From NCBI GenBank assembly GCA_036732755.1, contig DAINBU010000051.1, positions 1 to 32,728 on the forward strand: a stretch of 32,728 nucleotides of DNA, written 5' to 3'. The notes under the pieces were generated by a model. The model saw only the letters and a list, made by a program, of their open reading frames with translations, did no database searches and was not told the DNA's origin. The DNA comes from DASRRB01 sp036732755. GTDB lineage: Bacteria; Planctomycetota; B15-G4; SIAN01. Positions 17,201 through 24,343 of this stretch are shown here, piece after piece. How positions within the stretch are numbered: the first letter of the stretch is position 1; every line of letters begins with the position of its first letter. Both the position numbers and the translations under genes were made by a program.

Positions 17201-17943
17201 GGGACGACACGATCGTCGTCGTCTGCGCCGACCACGGCGAGCAATTCAAGGAGCACGGCGACGACCCCCGGCAGAACATCGGACACGGCTCGAACCTGTT
17301 CAACGAGGAGGTTCACGTCCCGCTGATCCTGCGCGTGCCGGGTGTCGCGGCTCAGCGCGTGACGACGCCCGTCGCAAACCTCGACCTCGGCCCGACGCTG
17401 CTCGAGCTCGCCAGCGCGGCGCCCGTCAGCGAGTGGGCGCCGCAGGGACATTCGCTCGTCCCGTTCTTCACCGACCCAGCTGCCCGACGCGAGGAGCCCG
17501 TCCTCTCGTCAATGTTCCTGGCCGCGATTCTCGACCCGGAGGCGAAGCAGCCGTTGCAGGTGCAGGTCGCCCATCGCGTCGACCAGGGCGACGACGCGGC
17601 GATCGCGTACTTCCCGCGCGGCAATCAGGCCGGCCGGCAGTTCCTGTTCGACTGGGTGAAGAACCCGTGGCAGGACCTGCGGCAGGACCTCTCCGCCAAG
17701 CTGCAGGACAAGTTGCAGTCGATGCTCCGGTACTACCGCGAGCTGAGGCCCAAGCTCGTGAGCAAGCCGGCGTCGATCGGAAACGTCGACGAGAATCAGC
17801 AGAAGCGACTGAAGGACGGCGGCTACTGGGGCGACAAGGCCGACGGCGAGCTCCCGAAGGTGCCGGACGACCCGAACACGCCGCCCGCTCCGGATCATGA
17901 CACGAAGAAGGACGGCGACTCCGACGAGGACCACAAGAAGTAG
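14203..17943 (+). CDS. GT-C glycosyltransferase-like membrane domain fused to a Thr-type sulfatase-fold domain
   Basis: A 1246-residue fusion. Residues 20-391 carry about 10-12 hydrophobic segments. The first large loop has FCDDSYISYRFSQNFADGHG (Asp47/Asp48) and GERVEGYTNFLW, the pattern of AftB-like GT-C enzymes that use polyprenyl-phosphate sugars, where the acidic pair is the expected catalytic/metal site. Residues about 392-755 are a soluble region, Ala-rich around 560-590, that I do not recognise. From 756 to about 1150 is an alkaline-phosphatase-superfamily domain: NILIVTIDTLRADYLSCYG (Asp763), APWTLPSYSSIFTG with Thr803 at the formylglycine position, FFDPHEDF, and CADHGEQFKEHG with GHGSNLFNEEVHVPL. 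The tail is Asp/Lys-rich. Inference: glycosyl transfer and a periplasmic phospho- or sulfo-group reaction acting on the same cell-surface glycan. The start is ATG 14203 with weak Shine-Dalgarno. Confidence 0.85.
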   Translation: MNAEPEPAASLSAAPPAWPRRLALALLVAGSVAMLWWHARQLQFFCDDSYISYRFSQNFADGHGLVYNVGERVEGYTNFLWVVMLGGALELGFAAEAASLWLGVAFLVAALAFTAIEGRRLLGSWPFALAAVALLVCQGPMILWSICGLESSCFVAMTLAALVVFERALERRRWTWMVGAGALYALSTMVRPDGVVFGAAAGLALVLRELFARPVDGHGLVLRAASLLLGFVAVFGPFMLWRHSYYGDWLPNTFYVKAGGLVNAELGVAYFAAWLQDYPLAAALAALGLVATATLRRWRPVRGAFFHLALALVLFTTYVGWAGGDYMALYRFVMPVLPLAALLGAAALLETFRRVEATVPPGFAGGFGRVALAAVALVALAGGGWVLWLPSQRSVDGVESAKRLQTVKGMRRNSQQWVQAGRSVHDALPADVTIATTAAGALPYFAGQRCIDQSGLCDRYTAKVDSDPWFLDRVGHMKQATRKHLAELKPAAIFWHPVIETVERFVPTFPPTPDYDLRALRVQGLEDEPRFLWFWARRDALAGWKGRGVLTRDEAANLAREERAAAAKAVAQAANGHGANGGAPRDGKSGPPAPELRVTHDFLVPKSAAGTFVTRRLHELDPTTDEMRVSVEDVSRPLWGADGSCDVTLSGAPHSGIEFELASAGDDKTLPGLTPPDHVEVRFEADGVAAPLQVYSLPAMTKGARAWKRFRADVSNVKGAGRLVLSVGGKPAGPSSGFLASIPRVLDVVDATPRKNILIVTIDTLRADYLSCYGHDRPTSPVIDGIAKEGVLFERCVSQAPWTLPSYSSIFTGFVCESHGVVRRNQTLGFDQVTFVEELAKAGYATGGIVSGTFTDAFWGFDQGFDDYDDLGMVVDETDLTGTHAKNGADPFATEAMQEAAHPKITSPEVVEKAMHWLDAHRDRRFCLFAHFFDPHEDFVEHPGISEHFPPRKVGPDFPNPNAANDPATDKLRALYEGEIAFTDQWIGKLLDHVRELGLWDDTIVVVCADHGEQFKEHGDDPRQNIGHGSNLFNEEVHVPLILRVPGVAAQRVTTPVANLDLGPTLLELASAAPVSEWAPQGHSLVPFFTDPAARREEPVLSSMFLAAILDPEAKQPLQVQVAHRVDQGDDAAIAYFPRGNQAGRQFLFDWVKNPWQDLRQDLSAKLQDKLQSMLRYYRELRPKLVSKPASIGNVDENQQKRLKDGGYWGDKADGELPKVPDDPNTPPAPDHDTKKDGDSDEDHKK

Positions 17944-17997
17944 CGACCCTTCGCGTCGCCGTATGCTCCGCGGCCAGTCTCCTCCCGAGCCGCAGCC

Positions 17998-18002
17998 AGG
18001 AG
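17998..18002 (+). promoter_or_regulatory. Shine-Dalgarno fixing the PafA-like gene start
   Basis: AGGAG lies 8 nt before ATG 18011. The alternative in-frame ATG at 17963 has no such site, so the downstream start, which also gives a compact signal peptide, is preferred. Confidence 0.65.
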
Positions 18003-18010
18003 CCCCCGGA

Positions 18011-19720
18011 ATGGTCGGTCGGTCGCGCCGTCGCGTCGCGTCGTTCGCCGGACTCGCGTTCGTCGCGTCGGTCGCGCTCCTCGCGCAGGAATCGTCCCTG
18101 CCCCCGCCGGCGCCGGCCGCGGCCCAGGCCCCCGCCGCCGCGCCGCCGCGCCTCGTCGTCCTGATCGTCGTCGACCAGTGCCGGCCCGACTACTTCGAGC
18201 GCTTCGCGCCGCGCCTCGACGGCTTCCTCGGGCGGCTGCGCGAGGAGGGGCGCTGGTTCACGGACGCCGAGCACCACCACGCCATCACGGTGACCGCGGC
18301 CGGCCACGCCGCGCTCGGCACCGGCCGCTTCCCGCGCCGCAACGGGATCGTCGGCAACGACTTCTTCGATCCGGAGGAGGGGCGCATGGTCGGCGCCGCG
18401 AACGATCGCGGCGCGGGGAAGGTCGGCGGTGAGGGCGGCGGCTTCTCGCCGCACCGCCTCCACTGTGACGGGCTCGCCGACTGGTGGAAGAAGCGCTGGC
18501 CCGAGGGCAAGGCGATCGGCGTCTCGGTGAAGCCGCGCTCCGCGATCTTCCCGATGGGCAAGGGCGGCGACGCGGCGTACTGGATCGACGAGCCGACCGG
18601 CCGCGTGGTGACGAGCGCGTACTACCGCAAGGAGCCGGCGCCGTGGGCGGTCGCGTTCGAGGCGGACGACCCGCTCGCGAAGCTGCCGCAGCAGTGGGAC
18701 GCGACGCTCGGCGACGCGGCGGCCTACGCGGCGCTCGGCTGTACGGGCGACGACCAGGCGGGCGAGGCGCTGATCGGCGCCAACCGCGCGCGCACCTTCC
18801 CCCATTCGCTCGCGTCGCCGAAAGTCGCGGTGCGCACGCAGTACGTCCTCTTCTCGCCGTTCGCCGACGACCTGCTGCTCGAGTTCGCGCGCGCGGCGGT
18901 CGAGGGCGAGCACCTCGGCGAGGACGACGCGCCCGACCTGCTCGTGCTCGGCCTGTCGGCCACCGACTACATCGGCCACCGCTGCGGGCCCGACTCGTGG
19001 GAGATCGCCGAGCAGCTCGTCCACCTCGACCGCCTGCTCGCCGGCTTCGTCGACTTCGTCGAGACGAAGAGCGACGGGCGCCTCCTGGTCGCGCTCACGT
19101 CGGACCACGGCGTCGCGCCGCTGCCCGAGGTGGCGGCGGCGCGCGGCCAGGCCGGCGCGCGCGTCGACTGGGGGAGCTTGAAGCCCAAGGTCTCCGCCGC
19201 GCTCGCTGGGCTTTCGCCGACGCTCGCCGACGCGGCGCTGCCGATGCCCGAGTACGCGCTCCGCCTCGACCCGAAGAAGTTGGCCGAGTCGGGCAAGAGC
19301 CTCGAGGAGGTCGCCGACAGGCTCGCCGCGAAGCTGCGCGGCGACCCGTCTTTCGTCGACGTGCGCAGCCGCTTCGAGCTCGAGCGGCCGCTCGCCGCCG
19401 GCGACCGGCTCGGCGAGCTCCTGCGCGACAGCTCCGACGGCCCGCGCGCCGGCGACGTCTTCTTCATCCTGCCGCCTGGCTCGATCTACTACGCCATGAC
19501 GGGGAGCGACGCGCAGATGGCGCTCGCCGCCGCGACGAGCCACGGCACGCCCCACCCCTACGACACGGCCGTCCCGCTCGTCTTCTGGGGCACATCGGTG
19601 AAGCCGGGCCGCGTCTCGGGGCGCGCGTGGACGGTCGACGTCGCGCCGACGCTCGCGACCGCGGTCGGCGCGCCGCTGCCGCAGGATCTCGACGGGCGGC
19701 CGCTCGAACTCGCGAAGTGA
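18011..19720 (+). CDS. PafA-like alkaline phosphatase (phosphomonoesterase of the alkaline phosphatase superfamily), secreted
   Basis: A 569-residue exported enzyme with signal peptide MVGRSRRRVASFAGLAFVAS. It follows the PafA pattern: VVDQCRPDYFERF (metal Asp55), ITVTAAGHAALGTG with Thr95 as nucleophile, GIVGNDFFD (Asn116), and SVKPRSAIF with Lys174 and Arg176. In PafA, the K-x-R pair plus the Asn bind the phosphate non-bridging oxygens and mark monoesterases rather than diesterases. Further metal ligands are D319/H323 in ATDYIGH, D365/H366 in TSDHG, and His in ATSHGTPHPYD near residues 505-511. Known role of the family: zinc-dependent, Pho-type scavenging of phosphate from many organic monoesters in the periplasm. 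It lies 67 bp after the GT-C fusion gene on the same strand, possibly in the same transcript. Confidence 0.87.
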   Translation: MVGRSRRRVASFAGLAFVASVALLAQESSLPPPAPAAAQAPAAAPPRLVVLIVVDQCRPDYFERFAPRLDGFLGRLREEGRWFTDAEHHHAITVTAAGHAALGTGRFPRRNGIVGNDFFDPEEGRMVGAANDRGAGKVGGEGGGFSPHRLHCDGLADWWKKRWPEGKAIGVSVKPRSAIFPMGKGGDAAYWIDEPTGRVVTSAYYRKEPAPWAVAFEADDPLAKLPQQWDATLGDAAAYAALGCTGDDQAGEALIGANRARTFPHSLASPKVAVRTQYVLFSPFADDLLLEFARAAVEGEHLGEDDAPDLLVLGLSATDYIGHRCGPDSWEIAEQLVHLDRLLAGFVDFVETKSDGRLLVALTSDHGVAPLPEVAAARGQAGARVDWGSLKPKVSAALAGLSPTLADAALPMPEYALRLDPKKLAESGKSLEEVADRLAAKLRGDPSFVDVRSRFELERPLAAGDRLGELLRDSSDGPRAGDVFFILPPGSIYYAMTGSDAQMALAAATSHGTPHPYDTAVPLVFWGTSVKPGRVSGRAWTVDVAPTLATAVGAPLPQDLDGRPLELAK

Positions 19721-19853
19721 GCGGCGGCGCGGCGCAGTCCGCGTTTCGGCCGCACGACGCGGGGTCCTATCATCCGCCGCCCGCCATCGGCCCCGTCCGC
19801 GCCTCGAACGACGGCGTGAACGGCGCCGCCCCGCGGCCGGTTCCGGAACCCTG
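19721..19853 (+). promoter_or_regulatory. Intergenic region upstream of nfeD with a possible -10
   Basis: This 133-bp gap contains TATCAT at 19768-19773, an AT-rich island with TTTCGG about 18 nt upstream as a poor -35. It may be the promoter of the nfeD-floA operon, with a leader of about 75 nt. Confidence 0.35.
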
Positions 19854-21383
19854 ATGCGACTCCTTCGCACCCTCCTCGTGCTCTTCGCCGCCGCTTCCGG
19901 CCTGGCCGCGGCGCCGGCGCAGGTCGCCCCGCCGCGCCCCGGCGGTCCGGTCGTCGTCGTGCCGATCGTGGGCCAGCTCGACCAGGCGATGGTCACGCTG
20001 ACGATGCGGGCGATCCGCGTCGCGCGCGAGCAGCAGGCGCGCCTGCTGGTCTTCGAGATCGACTCGGAGGGCGGTAGCCTCGAACTCTTGGACCGGCTCA
20101 TCGACGAGATCGAGCGGGCCAGCGACCTCCCCACCGTCGCGTTCGTGACGCAGAAGGCGGCGTCGTCCGGCGCGCTCATCGCGATCTCGTGCGAGCGGCT
20201 CTACATGAAGCCGGCCACCAACATCGGCTCGGCGGTGCCGCTGCTGGTCACGATGTTCGGCGGCGAGGGGCCGGGCGGGTCGCTGCTGCTCTCGAACAAG
20301 CTGCCGGCGGAGTACGAGAAGATCTCGAGCCACCTGCGGGCGCACTTCCGCTCCAAGGCGCAGTACCGCGGCCGCAACGCCGCGCTCGCCGAGGCGATGA
20401 CGGACCCGGGCGTCGGCGCCTTCGAGATCGAGGAGGACGGCGCGCGCACGATCGTGACCGAGCGCGAGTACCGCGAGCGCGTCGACGAGCACGGCGCGGC
20501 GGCGGTGAGGAAGCTGCGCGAGATCTGCCCGATCGGCAAGGTGCTGAACCTGACGGCGCAGGAGGCGCGGGAGTTCGGTTTCATCGACGGCATCGCGGCG
20601 ACGCAGGAGGACCTGCTCGAGCAGCTCCGCGCCGGCGACGCGCCGGTCGTCCTGGTCGCGAAGGAGTGGACCGACATCCTCGCCCAGTTCACGCGCACCT
20701 TCGGCTGGCTGCTGATCGGGATCGGCCTCGTCTCGCTCTTCGTCGAGCTCAAGGTGCCGGGCTTCGGCATCCCGGGCCTGCTGGGCATCGCGTGCATCGC
20801 GGTCTTCCTGGCCGGCAACTTCGTCGCCGGCGCGGCCGACTGGAGCGAGGTCCTGCTCGTCGTGCTCGGCTTCGGGCTGGTCGCGGTCGAGGTGTTCGTA
20901 CTGCCGGGCACGATGCTGCCCGGGCTGGTCGGCCTGATCGCGATCGTCGCGGGGCTCGTGCTCGCCTCGCAGACGACGCTGCTGCCCGAGTCGGACAAGC
21001 CGCTCGCGGAGGCGGTCTACTGGAGCAACGTGCGGATGGCCTCGCTGGTCGTGGTGGCGGTGGTCGCGGCGATGCTCTTCATCGCGTGGGCCTTCCCGAA
21101 CATCCCGATCCTCAACCGGGCCGTGCTCAAGACCTCGCTCGGGCCGATCTTGGCGCGCACTGTCGAGCTGCAGCTGCCGAACGCCGGCGCGCGCGGGACC
21201 GCCAAGACGGCGCTCAAGCCGTCGGGCAAGGTCGTCGTCGACGGGCGCGAGTTCGACGCCACTTCCGAGGGACCTTTCGTCGACGCCGGCAGCACGGTCA
21301 CCGTGCAGCGCGGCGCCCGCAACCACTTGATCGTCCGTCTCGATTCGCCCGCGACGGAGGCGGGCGGCGGCGGGCCGGGCTGA
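19854..21383 (+). CDS. nfeD: NfeD-family membrane serine protease (ClpP-like domain plus membrane domain plus OB domain)
   Basis: A 509-residue full-length NfeD protein. There is a signal peptide (1-20), then a ClpP-fold protease domain (about 32-260) with FEIDSEGGSLELLD and QKAASSGALIA. Ser104 aligns with the catalytic Ser of archaeal 1510-N, and Lys156 aligns with its dyad Lys, upstream of RGRNAALAEAM. About five membrane segments follow (280-410), with SLFVELKVPGFGIPGLLGI typical of the family. A C-terminal OB-type domain (about 440-500) has GTAKTALKPSGKVVVDGREF. Known association: NfeD partners flotillin-like proteins in membrane microdomains and is proposed to cut stomatin/flotillin-type C-termini. 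The next gene, 17 bp downstream, is floA, as expected. Confidence 0.92.
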   Translation: MRLLRTLLVLFAAASGLAAAPAQVAPPRPGGPVVVVPIVGQLDQAMVTLTMRAIRVAREQQARLLVFEIDSEGGSLELLDRLIDEIERASDLPTVAFVTQKAASSGALIAISCERLYMKPATNIGSAVPLLVTMFGGEGPGGSLLLSNKLPAEYEKISSHLRAHFRSKAQYRGRNAALAEAMTDPGVGAFEIEEDGARTIVTEREYRERVDEHGAAAVRKLREICPIGKVLNLTAQEAREFGFIDGIAATQEDLLEQLRAGDAPVVLVAKEWTDILAQFTRTFGWLLIGIGLVSLFVELKVPGFGIPGLLGIACIAVFLAGNFVAGAADWSEVLLVVLGFGLVAVEVFVLPGTMLPGLVGLIAIVAGLVLASQTTLLPESDKPLAEAVYWSNVRMASLVVVAVVAAMLFIAWAFPNIPILNRAVLKTSLGPILARTVELQLPNAGARGTAKTALKPSGKVVVDGREFDATSEGPFVDAGSTVTVQRGARNHLIVRLDSPATEAGGGGPG

Positions 21384-21400
21384 ATCAGGGAGAAACGAGG

Positions 21401-22423
21401 ATGGGGATGTCGCTCTTGGCCGCGGATACGTCGGTGATCGTGTTCATCGTGGCCGGGATCCTCGGGCTGATCCTGCTCGTGGTCCTCTTCAAGTACGTCG
21501 GCCTCTTCGTGCGCTGCCTCACCTCCAACGCGAACATCGGCCTGTTCGAGCTGCTGATGATGTCGCTGCGCAAGGTGAGTCCCGAGACGATCGCGCAGGC
21601 GAAGATCTCGGCGGTGCAGGCCGGGATCCCGGTCGAGACGCGCGACCTGCAGGCGCACTACCTCGCCGGCGGCAACGTGCTGAACGTCGTGCGCGCGCTG
21701 ATCGCGGCCGACCGCGCCAGCATCCAGCTCCCGTTCAAGGCGGCGGCCGGCATCGACCTGGCCGGGCGCAACGTGCTCGAGGCGGTGCAGACCTGCGTCA
21801 ACCCGCGCATCATCGACTGCCCGCAGGACGTGAGCTCGCGCATCGCGGCGGTCGCCAAGGACGGCATCCAGCTGCTCGCCAAGGCGCGCGTCACGGTGCG
21901 CACCAACATCGCCGGGCTGATCGGCGGCGCGACCGAGGAGACGATCATTGCTCGCGTCGGCGAGGGCATCGTCTCGACCATCGGCTCGTCGCAGTCCTAC
22001 AAGGACGTGCTCGCCAACCCCGACATCATCAGCAAGACGGTGCTGAACAAGGGGCTCGACGCGCGCACCGCGTTCGAGATCCTCTCGATCGACATCGCGG
22101 ACGTCGACGTCGGCGCGAACGTCGGCGCCAAGCTGCAGACCGACCAGGCGGAGGCCGACATGCGCGTCGCGCAGGCGCACGCCGAGAGCCGTCGCACGCT
22201 CGCCGTCGCCACCGAGCAGGAGATGCAGGCGCGGGTCATGGAGAACCGCGCGAAGCTGGTCGAGGCCGAGGCGCAGGTGCCGCTCGCGCTGGCGGAGGCG
22301 TTCCGCTCGGGCCACCTCGGCGTCATGGACTACTACCGGATGCAGAACATCCAGTCCGACACGTCGATGCGCGGGAGCCTGGCGCAAGGCTCCTCGAGCG
22401 AGAACAAGCCGAGCAAGGGGTGA
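21401..22423 (+). CDS. floA: Flotillin-like protein FloA
   Basis: A 340-residue protein with one N-terminal membrane segment (about 10-33, VIVFIVAGILGLILLVVLF) and a long SPFH/band-7-like body. Recognisable FloA stretches are ETRDLQAHYLAGGNVLNVVR, NPRIIDCPQ, ARVTVRTNIAGLIGGATEET, RVGEGIVSTIGSS, and LSIDIADVDVGANVGAKLQ followed by a helical QAEADMRVAQAHAESRR region. Known role: oligomeric scaffold of functional membrane microdomains affecting fluidity, secretion and protease activity. The start is ATG 21401 with AGGGAG about 8 nt upstream; an alternative ATG at 21407 is less likely. It sits between nfeD and a small membrane-protein gene that begins 3 bp after its stop. Confidence 0.94.
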   Translation: MGMSLLAADTSVIVFIVAGILGLILLVVLFKYVGLFVRCLTSNANIGLFELLMMSLRKVSPETIAQAKISAVQAGIPVETRDLQAHYLAGGNVLNVVRALIAADRASIQLPFKAAAGIDLAGRNVLEAVQTCVNPRIIDCPQDVSSRIAAVAKDGIQLLAKARVTVRTNIAGLIGGATEETIIARVGEGIVSTIGSSQSYKDVLANPDIISKTVLNKGLDARTAFEILSIDIADVDVGANVGAKLQTDQAEADMRVAQAHAESRRTLAVATEQEMQARVMENRAKLVEAEAQVPLALAEAFRSGHLGVMDYYRMQNIQSDTSMRGSLAQGSSSENKPSKG

Positions 22424-22426
22424 GAC

Positions 22427-23053
22427 GTGGGTGAGCTCGACCTCGACGCGCTCCTGAGCTTCTTCCGGAAGAACCCGTGGCTCGCCGTGGTCGCGGTCTA
22501 CCTGATCGCGTCGTTCCTGCGCGCCATCACGCGCGGGGTGAAGGGCGACGCCGAGAAGGCGAAGACCGCGCGGATGCCCGAGCGGCGCGTCGCCGACGTC
22601 GATCTGCAGGAGCGCGTGCGCGCCGGCTTCGAGCAGATGCTGCGGGAGCGCACGGCGGGCCGCAGCGGCGCGACGCGGCGCGAATCGCCGGCGGCACCCG
22701 TTCCCGCCCGCCCCGCATTCACCCGCCCCGATTTCACCCGCCCCGCCCCCGCCCGGCCCGTTCCCGCGCTGGCTCCGAACCGGCCCCCGCCCGCGACTGC
22801 TCCGGTCAAGTTCGTTCCCGCGCCGGCGCGCACTGCACCGGCTTCGGTCGCCCTGCGGCCGATCGTTGCCGCGGGGTCGCTCACCGGCCTGCCGGCGTCG
22901 CTGCTGGCGCGTGCGCGGCGGATCCGACGCGCGGACGACGAGGCGCTGGCGTCGCGCGCGCGCCAGCTGCTGAACGACCGCGCGTCGCTGCGGAGCGCGG
23001 TGATCGCGAGCGAGATCCTCGCGAGTCCGCTGGCGCTGCGCGACCCGCGCTGA
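22427..23053 (+). CDS. Small single-pass membrane protein with Pro-rich repeats, third gene of the nfeD-floA operon
   Basis: A 208-residue protein starting at GTG 22427, 3 bp after the floA stop, with AGGGG 6-7 nt upstream. One membrane segment lies at about 18-34 (WLAVVAVYLIASFLRAI). A basic, charged stretch follows (40-85), then a low-complexity Pro/Arg/Ala region (about 90-135) with pentads such as AFTRP and DFTRP, and a helical Arg/Ala/Leu-rich C-terminus. I recognise no family. Placement suggests a membrane-anchored accessory of the NfeD/FloA system. Its coding character (GC third position, tight spacing) supports a real gene. Confidence 0.7.
   Translation: MGELDLDALLSFFRKNPWLAVVAVYLIASFLRAITRGVKGDAEKAKTARMPERRVADVDLQERVRAGFEQMLRERTAGRSGATRRESPAAPVPARPAFTRPDFTRPAPARPVPALAPNRPPPATAPVKFVPAPARTAPASVALRPIVAAGSLTGLPASLLARARRIRRADDEALASRARQLLNDRASLRSAVIASEILASPLALRDPR
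22700..22774 (+). repeat. 15-bp tandem repeat encoding Pro-rich pentapeptides
   Basis: Five in-frame 15-bp units start at 22700, 22715, 22730, 22745 and 22760 and encode VPARP, AFTRP, DFTRP, APARP and VPALA. Units 2 and 3 differ by only three bases. The copy number could vary between strains. Confidence 0.75.
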
Positions 23054-23080
23054 GACGCGCCGGCCGGAGTGACGGGCGGC

Positions 23081-23524
23081 CTACTCGATCAGCTTGAGCG
23101 AGTGCCAGGCGCGCGCGAAGAAGCAGTGCGCGTCCTCGCGCATCCGGTCGCCCTGCGATTCGAAGAAGTTCTCGAGCTCGGTGGAGTGCGTCGAACATTC
23201 GTTCGCCGTGAACCGCCCGAAGTTGCGCACGTGGTGGCCGGTGGCCGAGGCGTCGTCGCCGAACCGGTCGGCGTAGCGATCCCAGTCGTCGCCGAGCATC
23301 GCCGAACGGTCGCCGACCTCCTTGCCGGTGAGGTGCGGCCAGTGGCCGATCCACTCGAGGAACGGGCCCGTCCTGGCGCCGAGCGGGCGCTGCTTCGGAT
23401 CGACATTGCAGTTGATCGGCGCGGGGTGCTCGCTGGCGCACGCCGCCAGCAGGAGGAGCGCGACGGCGAACGCCGGGCGGCGCAAGCCTCGATCGGAGCC
23501 GTCGTGCCTGCCTTGCCGCGTCAT
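23081..23524 (-). CDS. Small lipoprotein of unknown function
   Basis: A 147-residue protein starting at ATG 23524 with GAGG 6 nt upstream. The N-terminus is a lipoprotein signal with lipobox LLLAAC (Cys29) followed by ASEHPAP. The mature part is rich in Trp, His, Asp and Phe (FLEWIGHWPHLTGKEVGDRS, RYADRFGDDASATGHHVRNF) and has three more cysteines, in NCN, NECS and DAHC. I recognise no family. It lies 63 bp after the LolD-like ATPase gene on the same strand and could be the last gene of that unit. It converges with the nfeD-floA operon, 27 bp between stops. Confidence 0.7.
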   Translation of the reverse strand: MTRQGRHDGSDRGLRRPAFAVALLLLAACASEHPAPINCNVDPKQRPLGARTGPFLEWIGHWPHLTGKEVGDRSAMLGDDWDRYADRFGDDASATGHHVRNFGRFTANECSTHSTELENFFESQGDRMREDAHCFFARAWHSLKLIE

Positions 23525-23587
23525 GTCGCACCTCGCCTCTGCGTACGCACCCCTCGCGCGCCGGAGGCCCCGGCGCGCGCCGGCACT

Positions 23588-24343
23588 CTACATCGTCGCG
23601 GCCAGCGTCGCGTCTGGACCCGACCGCGCTTGGACGGCGTGGAGGCGTCCGCCTTCCAGGACGTGCATGCGGTCGAGGCGGGCGGCGAGGCGCAGGTTGT
23701 GGGTCACCAGCACCATGGCGGCCTGCCGCTCCCGCTGGATCTCCATCAGGAGGTTCTCCACGTCCTCGCAGGTCGTCTCGTCGAGGTTCCCGGTCGGCTC
23801 GTCGCAGAGGAGGATCCCCGGATCGCGGTAAAGAGCGCGTGCAATCGCGACGCGCTGGCGCTCGCCGCCGGAGAGCTTGGGCGGGAGGTGGTGCGCGCGG
23901 TCGGCGAGGCCGACGCGCTCGAGCAGAGCACGCGCCTTCTCGCGCCGCTCGCCGCGCCGCGCCAGCCACGCGAGCGGCGGCGTGCCGATCATCCCGGAGA
24001 GCAGGACGTTCTGCTCGGCCGTGAGCTCCGGGAGCAGGTGGTAGAACTGGAACACGAAGCCGATCTGCTCGCGGCGCAGGCGGTCGCGCACCGAGCGCGA
24101 CGCCGTGGTCGTCTCCACGCCGCACACGCCGACGGTGCCCGCGGTCGGCCGGTCGAGCAGGCCGAGCAGATGCAGCAGCGTCGACTTGCCGCCGCCGCTG
24201 CGCCCCACGATCGCCACCGACTCGCCGCGCGCGACGTCGAGGTCGACGCCGCGCAGGATCGGGAGCGTGTGGCCGGCCGAGACGAACTCGCGCTTGACGT
24301 CACGGGCGTGGATCGCCGGCGCGGCCTCGTCGAGCTCATTCAT
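23588..24343 (-). CDS. lolD: LolD-like ABC transporter ATPase
   Basis: A 251-residue ATPase with all ABC motifs: Walker A GRSGGGKST (47-55), Q-loop FVFQFYHLLPELTAEQNV (97-112, Gln99), signature LSGGERQRVAIARAL (157-171), Walker B ILLCDEPTGNLDE (177-189), and H-loop His215. FQFYHLLPELTAEQNV is typical of the LolD/MacB/FtsE branch. Known role: LolCDE releases outer-membrane lipoproteins from the inner membrane to the LolA carrier. The start overlaps the end of the permease gene by 8 bp, the usual arrangement for a coupled pair. MacB-type export is the alternative, but the partner has LolC/E topology. Several lipoproteins in this window are potential clients. Confidence 0.85.
   Translation of the reverse strand: MNELDEAAPAIHARDVKREFVSAGHTLPILRGVDLDVARGESVAIVGRSGGGKSTLLHLLGLLDRPTAGTVGVCGVETTTASRSVRDRLRREQIGFVFQFYHLLPELTAEQNVLLSGMIGTPPLAWLARRGERREKARALLERVGLADRAHHLPPKLSGGERQRVAIARALYRDPGILLCDEPTGNLDETTCEDVENLLMEIQRERQAAMVLVTHNLRLAARLDRMHVLEGGRLHAVQARSGPDATLAATM

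Noticed and set aside
9501..17943. Calling the three sulfatase-fold proteins arylsulfatases needing a formylglycine-generating enzyme
   Set aside because: All have Thr, not Cys or Ser, at the modified position.
17963..18010. ATG 17963 as the start of the PafA-like gene
   Set aside because: No Shine-Dalgarno, and it puts a long Pro-rich stretch before the signal peptide. ATG 18011 has both.
22700..22774. Tandem repeats as a CRISPR array
   Set aside because: Units are 15 bp, adjacent, without spacers, and in frame with a coding gene.
22881..24125. Long minus-strand open frame over the LolD region and floA-operon end
   Set aside because: It has no recognisable motif and is out of frame with the clear ABC ATPase and lipoprotein genes.
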